Shown here: positions 57,726 through 64,000 of the stretch, piece by piece
How positions within the stretch are numbered: the stretch's first letter is position 1
Layout: each line of letters opens with the position of its first letter
Assembly (NCBI RefSeq): GCF_004664715.2
Contig: NC_051082.1
Coordinates: 8,872,498-8,936,497 of the forward strand
From: Peromyscus leucopus
Taxonomy: Eukaryota; Chordata; Mammalia; Rodentia; Cricetidae
Direction: 5' to 3'
Length of the DNA stretch: 64,000 nucleotides
Position numbers and translations under genes: made by a program
The notes under the pieces: model-generated
The model's database searches: none
The model's input: the letters and a program-made list of their open reading frames with translations, nothing else
Told to the model about the DNA's origin: nothing

Positions 57726-58137
57726 CAAAACAGACAATAACAATAGCAAGCTGTGTCATCTTGAAGCGGGGAGGAATATAAATATCTCGAGGTATTTACG
57801 GTAAGTGTAAAGGGACAGGAAAAGCCTCCAAAGTCTTAGTTCTTTGGGAGACAAAGACACGGGGGTTGAAAATAGTCCTGTGGCTTTTGTTTCTTTAAAG
57901 ACAGCAAATGCTAGGTTTCAGGAAGAGGCTAGTGTGAAATAAAGACGTAGATTTTCTTGTCCACGTGGAGGACCCCTATGAATTGTGTCCCAAGAGCCCA
58001 TGTTCTGTGGCAGATGATGGGAGCCACCTGTCTGATGAGTCGCCATCAGCTGAACAGATTTATCACTTCTTGAGTACGCAGAGGTTTTCCTCTGAGAACA
58101 GGCACACGGTGGGAGTGGTCCGTTAAGATAAACATCT

Positions 58138-58357
58138 TAGAGCAGGGAGGATGGCTCAGTGGTTACAGTGCTTGCTCTGCAAGTGTTAGGTCCAGAGTTC
58201 AAATCCCTAGAACCCACTGTACATGTTGAATGGGCATGGTGGCCTGGCTGTAATTCGGGAGGCAGAGACAGGGGACCCCTCCCCAGGGTTTGATTGAGAG
58301 ATCCTGCCTCAAAGAATAAAGAGCCATTGAGGATGTTTAAATACATTGAGTGCTGTC

Positions 58358-58405
<48 letters not shown>
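58138..58405 (+). mobile_element. B4 SINE with (CA)n tail
   Basis: GGGAGGATGGCTCAGTGG, CCAGAGTTCAAATCCC, GAGAGATCCTGCCTCAAAG; CA 58360-58405. Confidence 0.8.
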
Positions 58406-58410
<5 letters not shown>

Positions 58411-58854
58411 TGCACACATACGCCCCCTCCAACGAGTGTTCTACACATGCCAATGCCCACACATGCACACACGGAAATGGAAAGTTTTCACCCTGCCTCC
58501 CAGCTCATGTCCTTCTGTTTCTAGCTGTTCCCTCTGCCGTTCCCTCCGAGGCTCTCCATACCACGCTGACACTTGATGTCTATCAATTCACAGACCCGAG
58601 ACTGCATCTCTTGACATTTCTTGCTCCATCCACACAATCTAGGTCTGTCACTATTTTTAGTTCCGCATTGGTTACCGTGGCAACTTTGAGGAATGCTTTT
58701 ACACTCTTGTTCCTTACTCTATTCACAACTGGAGGTATATTTTGGCTCCTCGCCGTTTCAGGGGTGATGTGGGGGCTCCACTTCTTACCTTGTCTCTTTT
58801 CCCTGCGCTGCCAATGCTGATATCTGGGACTTGTGTGTCTCATTACATTTATTT

Positions 58855-58858
58855 ATAT

Positions 58859-58903
<45 letters not shown>

Positions 58904-59085
58904 ATGTGGTATACTGAAAACCACACAGGTACCACAGCACACATGTAGAGGTCAGAGGACAATGTGTGAAAGTCAGATCTCCCCCTTGATCTCCATGTGG
59001 ATTCTGGAACTTATATTCACATCATCCTTGTTGGCAGCAAGTACCTTTGTACGCCGATCCATCACACCCGCCTAGATAGATGGAT
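58855..59085 (-). mobile_element. B3 SINE, reverse, with (TG)n
   Basis: TG 58861-58901, CACAGCACACATGTAGAGG, GTCAGAGGACAATGTGTG, GGCAGCAAGTACCTTTG. Confidence 0.75.
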
Positions 59086-59097
59086 AGATCCTGCCTT

Positions 59098-59495
59098 ACT
59101 TACAGTTCTCATTGCTGTGATGAAACACGATGACCAAAGCAACGTGGAGTTGAAAGGGTTTGTTTGGCTTATACTTCTACCATTCATTGTCAAAAGAAGT
59201 CAGGACAGGACCCCAAGGCAGAAACCTGGAGGCAGGAGCCAATGCCGAGGCCAAGGAGGGGAGCTGCTCACTGGCTTGCTCAGCCTGCTTTCTTATAGAA
59301 CTCAGGGCCACCAGCCCAGGGATGGTACCACCCACAATGGGCTAGGTCCTCCCCCATCATCACTAATTAAGAAAATGCCCTACAGGCTCACCTACAATCC
59401 AATCTTATTAAGGCATTTACTTCATTGAGGGTCCCTCCTCTCTGACGGCTTTATCTTATGTCAAGTTGACATAAATTGGATCTAGCATAGGTCCC
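59098..59495 (+). mobile_element. Unassigned rodent repeat (GCTGTGATGAAACACC type)
   Basis: CATTGCTGTGATGAAACACG, CAGCCTGCTTTCTTATAGAAC, AAGAAAATGCCCTACAGGC, GTCAAGTTGACATAAATTGG. Confidence 0.7.
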
Positions 59496-59696
59496 ATGTC
59501 CTCGAGGGAATTCTATGTTCCTAGGAAGTGGGGGCCTGGTTCAGTTTCTTTTGCACCATGAAGTGGGTTACCATCACTATGAGCTCTGCTCTGAGGATAC
59601 AGACCTTGACCTGGAGAACAAGTGGGAGGATGCAATACAGGACTGACTCAGACAGGTGATGGTTTAGAGGGGTAATAGACAACGGCAGACAGGCAG

Positions 59697-59930
59697 AAAG
59701 ACAGGTTGGTGGGCGGGTTGGTAGGTGGATGTATGCATTGTAGATGGAGACATCTACAATGAATGTGTAGATGGATGCACTGATGGTTGTGTGGATAGAT
59801 GTATGGATGGATGTATGGATGGATGGATGGATTGATGAATGGATGGATAGATGAGTGGATGGTTGGATGGATGGATGGATGGATATATGAAGGGATGTGT
59901 AGATGGATGGTGCATTGATGACTGAGTGCA
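59697..59930. repeat. (GGAT)n-type array
   Basis: GGAT with GTAT and GAAT variants. Confidence 0.9.
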
Positions 59931-60251
59931 TTGGTCCAAAAACACTGGCAGGGCTACTGTCACCATGATTTTGTGAGTCAATGATTGTCCCCTGGTCTGG
60001 GGGCCTGAGTTTACCATTAAAACGTTATGGAAGCATTTTCAGGGTGAATGTGAATGGCTGCCGGGATCATGAACTCACCTCCTGACTTCATCACTGGCTT
60101 TTCAACAAGGTGTAAAATGGTTCTGGAAAAAAGGCAGAAAACCAGGCTGTTTGTGACGATCCTCAAGTATGAAAACCTCCTTCCAGCTACTGCTCTAATT
60201 TCAAAAGAGAGCCTACCTCCTTGGAAAGGCCCTCTTTCTACATTTATTGTT

Positions 60252-60435
60252 TATTATTAGTCTGGTGCAGGGGCGGAGGGTGGCACACATGTGCCACAGC
60301 ACAGATGTGTAGGTCAGAGGACCACTTTTCAGAAATCAGTTCTCTTCTTCCACTGGATGGATTCCAGGGATTGAACTCGGGTCCTCAGCCTTAGTGACAA
60401 GTGTCTTTACCCACTGAGCCAAATCAACAGCTCCA
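60252..60435 (-). mobile_element. B3 SINE, reverse
   Basis: GTCAGAGGACCACTTTTCAG, GGGATTGAACTCGGGTCC, GTCTTTACCCACTGAGCC. Confidence 0.8.
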
Positions 60436-60924
60436 AAGCCCCATCAGTTCCAGGCTCACAGCCCTGGTGGCAAAGTCAAATGTAACTTCAGCCCAAAGTC
60501 TTTTGTGAGCACAACCTGGACCGTGGTTCTCTCTCTCCCCTTCTACCTTCACGTCTATGATCCAGCAGGGTAGGCCCACCAGCATTTCCCCTGGCACGGC
60601 ATGTTGTCTCTTCCCCTTGCTTTGCTCAACCTGCTTCTCTGTGGAAGCCGTTCCCCCCCACAGTGCCCCCTACTGGTCCCTCCTGCCTTGACTTAGACAT
60701 CCCTTCTCCCACCAACCCTTCCCTGGCCCTCCTAGGCTGTGTACCACAGCCTCTTGTACTCATCCCTATGGTGACCCAGATCATACTGGATTCGGAGTAC
60801 TAACGGTCTTATCCCCTCCTCTACAGTGTAAGTTCCTTTAAGACAGCATGTGGACATGAGCGGTGCCTTGCAAAGTGCCTGGAAGCTAGGGAGGATTCAG
60901 TAAAAATGTTCTTGGTAGGTGCAT

Positions 60925-61213
60925 GGCAGGTGGCTGGATGGCTGGATGGGAGGGCAGATAAATGTATAGAATGGTGGTAGTTTTGGAGGAGTGAGTGGGC
61001 AGATGGTTAGATGGGTGGGTAGTCGGATGGATAGTAGGAGGAAGGAGAGGGAGGGAGAGGGGGTTAGATAGATGTGTGGAAGGACAGGTGTAAGGAGGGA
61101 GAAAGGGATGTGTGGGTGGGTGGATGGATGGTATGTTGGTAGGATGGATGGATGGATGGATGGATGGTAGAGTAGATGGATAGATGGATTGATGGATGGA
61201 TGGATGGATATTA
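60925..61213. repeat. (GGAT)n-type array, left part
   Basis: Degenerate at first, pure GGAT from about 61120. It resumes beyond the LTR at 61519-61552. Confidence 0.92.
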
Positions 61214-61214
61214 G

Positions 61215-61518
61215 TGGAAGTATTAAGGCAAGTCCACATAGTTAAAAGGGAGGTTTATTTTGTGGGGTAACTAACAAGTAAAGGGATGGGTTACAGAGTC
61301 CAGGAGAGGTGAAGTGCAGTCCAGCAGTGTTCTCTGGAGAGCTCTGCTTGGTCTACATCCAGAATCCAGGATCCAGGAGCCAAGAGAGCCAGCACATCTG
61401 GATCTCAGGTCTTAAGGGCTTCTGTCTCAGCCCTGCCTCGTAGGCATGACAGTTACCAGAAGTCTCAGTGGGGATAGTACTTACTTCCAGGTCAAAGCTG
61501 GAACAGCTACCCACTACA
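61215..61518 (-). mobile_element. ERV LTR inserted in the GGAT array
   Basis: On the minus strand: TGTAGTGGGTAGCTG start, GAGACTTCTGGTAACTG inside, AATAAACCTCCC polyadenylation signal, end ...CTTCCA. About 304 bp. It resembles an LTR group I recall as frequent in cricetids. No internal region. Confidence 0.6.
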
Positions 61519-61552
61519 GATGGGTGGGTGGATGGATGGATGGATGGATGGA
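61519..61552. repeat. (GGAT)n array, right part
   Basis: GATGGGTGGGTGGATGGATGG continues the motif of the array on the other side of the LTR. Confidence 0.9.
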
Positions 61553-63320
61553 TTAAAATATGAGATGGTTCCATAGATAATTGAAAAGTTTACTGGTTGG
61601 AAGAATGGACGTGTGCCATTAAACACCTGTCATGGATGACTTGATTGGCCCCATTGTGTGCATCCCTGAAGTTACATTCTTACCCCAACTCCCCCAGTTG
61701 TTCCAGTAACCCAGGAAGACTCTGTCATCAGACAGAATATCATTGCCTCGTGTTTGTAAGGCTCTGAGAGTTTGAGCAATATCACAGAACAAAGAAAAAT
61801 GGGGAAGAAGAGAAGAGGAGGGGAAAGAGAAAGAGAAGCAGAGAGAGACTGTCTCTGAGTCTTCTTGGAATAATTGTGGCTTTTGCAGTTTGGGGTCTCA
61901 GTATTGAGGGCATTTATGATTGAGATTGTATGCTGCATTTTCTTTTAATATCTGGTTGAGCAACGAACATTTCCCAGAGATCTTCCTGCTCCACCATCTA
62001 TGGTCGGGGCTGAAGACAGGGAAATGGGGAGCCACTGCCTCCCGGGAGCTTCCAGGTGGGGGCAAGTGCTGGACGCACATGTGTACCCATTCAGTGACAC
62101 TGTGGCCATAATAACAGTCACAGCCATTTATGGGCTAAGTCGGAGAAAGAAAAGAGACCCGGGACCCTGTCGGGAGAAGGAAAGGGAGGAGCTCTTCTCC
62201 TGTGATGAGCTTTAATGACAGCTGGCTTCCCTTCATAGCAGCAGAAGGGAGTCCGGGAGGGGTTAAGTGGGTAATTCAAGGTTACTCAGCTGATGAGCGG
62301 CATGGCCTGATCTCCACTTGCCTCTGCGAGCCAGACTGTTAGCCACTCCACAGCCTCTGGAGCTGCATGAAGCTGCTCCCACAGAGGCACTGAGAACACC
62401 CAAGCAAGGGAGGCAGGAGGGAATCACTCACCCTGGAGAAGGTGGGGACACTTCACTCAGGAGGGGACACCCAGCTGGGTGGGATTTCTGGACCTGGAGA
62501 CAGATGTCCACAGATTTAGAGAGGGATTGTCCTAGGACCTCTGAGGTCTCTGCGAGTGTCTTACTGGAGACTCTGACCAAGAGCAGGGTGGGCATTCCTC
62601 AACTAGGTTACCACCTAGCTCCATCCTCAGCAGTGAGGCACCAAGGCTGGAACCCAGCTTGGGAATGAGATCATCTTGACTTGGATTCACACATCTTGGA
62701 CATCCATGGGACAGGCAGGTACAGAACTCAGTATCCATCTTCCAACTGGACCTCTCTGGGCTTTGATCTCCCTTTAGAAACTGCAATATCTACTTTGGCA
62801 GATTGTTGCTAGAGCAGGGAAGAGATAATGTCTATCAGCCTGATGCGTGGGGGGAACACCTTCAATGGCGGGTCCCTTCTTCCGGCCCCTGGGCCTGAGC
62901 AGACCATAAGAATCCATCTCAGATGATCCCTTTATGTAGAGGTGAGCCCTCTGAGAACCTGACAATAAATGATGCACATACACCCTGAACCATGTGTGCC
63001 GTATCAGGACATATGAGGACCAGAGCACCTGTGCCTGGCTCAGTCCTCAGGGGCTGAAGGCAAGGGTTCAAGCTGGACAGTTTCCCATAGCATTTTACTG
63101 ACCTTGGATCTGGGAAACCCAAATGTACCTGGGACGACTTTGTTTGAAGCCTATGACCAAGTGAGAAAAAGTTCCAGGGCTGTCTGTGGGTTGGTAGATG
63201 CCACCACTTCCTCCAGGGATCAGAGGGTCCCATGTTCCTTGCAATAGGCTTTTCTCTCTGGGCGCATCCACATCTCCCCTTTCTTTTTAAATTTTAAACA
63301 CTGTGTTCTTTACATTTACA

Positions 63321-63400
63321 ATTCACATCATGGTGTCTTGGTACACATCATGTAACATTCACATCATGTAACATTCACATCATGGTGTCTTGGTACACAT
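63321..63400. repeat. Short direct duplication
   Basis: A 28-bp unit beginning ATTCACATCATGG occurs at 63321-63348 and 63373-63400, separated by a partly duplicated CATGTAACATTCA spacer. Confidence 0.9.
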
Positions 63401-64000
63401 TCAGTAACTTTTGTGGGGGATGGGTGTTAGGAGCCCCTTGAACCTCTCTGGTCTAAAATGAACAAAGAAGCATTGAGTGTGAGAAGCGCCACCCCTCATG
63501 TCTGTGAGAGCCTTGCCTGCTGCATCCTGCTTTGCTGCTACGGTGGATCCATGCACCTACGTCCCGTCCAGGAACCTGGAACCTCTGGATGCCATGGCCC
63601 CACCTTCTCTGAGGGCGTCCACCCCAAAAACCCCATGAATGCCAGAGACTAGCATTAGACCCTGTACACACTCACTCTGTTCCTCTGCCACAGACCTAGG
63701 GTAGCTTCACCTGTAAAGGACACACAGGGCATGCAGATAAACAATCACTAATAATACAGAAGAACCAAGCTATCAGTGCGGTAGAATGAACGGTATTTAA
63801 AGCCTAGGAATTGTTTCCTTCTAGAATTGTCCAGTTAGTATTTTGGACCACAGTTGACCAGAGGTCACTGAAGCTGTGCCACATGAAACCGTAGGTAAGA
63901 GAGGGACAAATTCAAGGTTTCATATATAAACAAAATTCTGCAGCGTCTTTTCTGTACCTGGATTTTCTCACTTCGCGTGAAGAGTCCTTTGTGCTCAGTA

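Larger units (their letters stand above)
42361..64000. other. Intergenic region downstream of KSR2
   Basis: No exon of any recognised gene was found on either strand. In human the neighbour on this side of KSR2 is NOS1; I looked for its PDZ-coding exon and saw none. The region is a mix of SINEs, ERV and L1 fragments, simple repeats, and unique blocks at about 43100-44200, 45470-49390, 50400-51870, 53120-53800, 55060-56340, 59940-60250 and 61560-64000. An undetected lncRNA or non-coding first exon is possible. Confidence 0.6.

Noticed and set aside
42361..64000. NOS1 exons
   Set aside because: I looked for the PDZ-coding first exon and other recognisable NOS1 peptides and found none on either strand.

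Overview
This is mammalian chromosomal DNA, from a muroid rodent and probably a cricetid (hamster, deer mouse or vole group). Three things point there: B1, B2, B3, B4/ID_B1 and ID SINEs throughout; about sixteen long (CA)n/(TG)n tracts; and a B1 copy at 27671-27811 whose right end reads CCAGGACAGGCACCAAAAC, a form I associate with cricetids rather than house mouse. There are no bacterial-type genes, operons, rRNA or tRNA genes, and no CRISPR array.

The only protein-coding gene I can support is the 3' end of KSR2 (kinase suppressor of Ras 2) on the + strand. Six exons are present: 11244-11340, 13015-13148, 21734-21865, 28337-28466, 30241-30374 and a terminal exon starting at 32573. Spliced together they give one open frame of 210 residues plus stop. 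It covers the C-terminal lobe of the pseudokinase domain: helix alpha-E, the HKD catalytic loop (HRD in active kinases), DFG, LAPE, alpha-G, the CW...RP motif and the C-terminal AEL. All splice sites are GT/AG and all phases match. Earlier KSR2 exons must lie upstream of the window.

Layout: 1-11243 is intron upstream of the first visible exon. 11341-32572 holds five introns full of SINEs, an antisense ERV LTR, an L1 3' fragment and microsatellites. From 32580 a long 3' UTR is inferred, with a strong candidate polyadenylation signal at 42336-42341 and weaker ones upstream. About 42.4-64 kb is intergenic, with no recognisable exon. In human the neighbour on this side is NOS1, but no NOS1 coding exon was seen here.

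The non-coding part has unusual repeat architecture: (GGAT)n arrays at five places, one split by an LTR; a 180-bp uninterrupted homopyrimidine tract; ten exact-length copies of a 20-bp unit; a rodent repeat carrying an internal 14-bp amplification and two nested SINEs, one with a near-perfect 30-bp inverted repeat. A few AT-rich or unique stretches may be conserved regulatory DNA. I found no evidence for a new multi-gene biological system. The most testable novelties are the 186-codon in-frame extension past the KSR2 penultimate-exon donor, the hairpin SINE, and the candidate conserved blocks.
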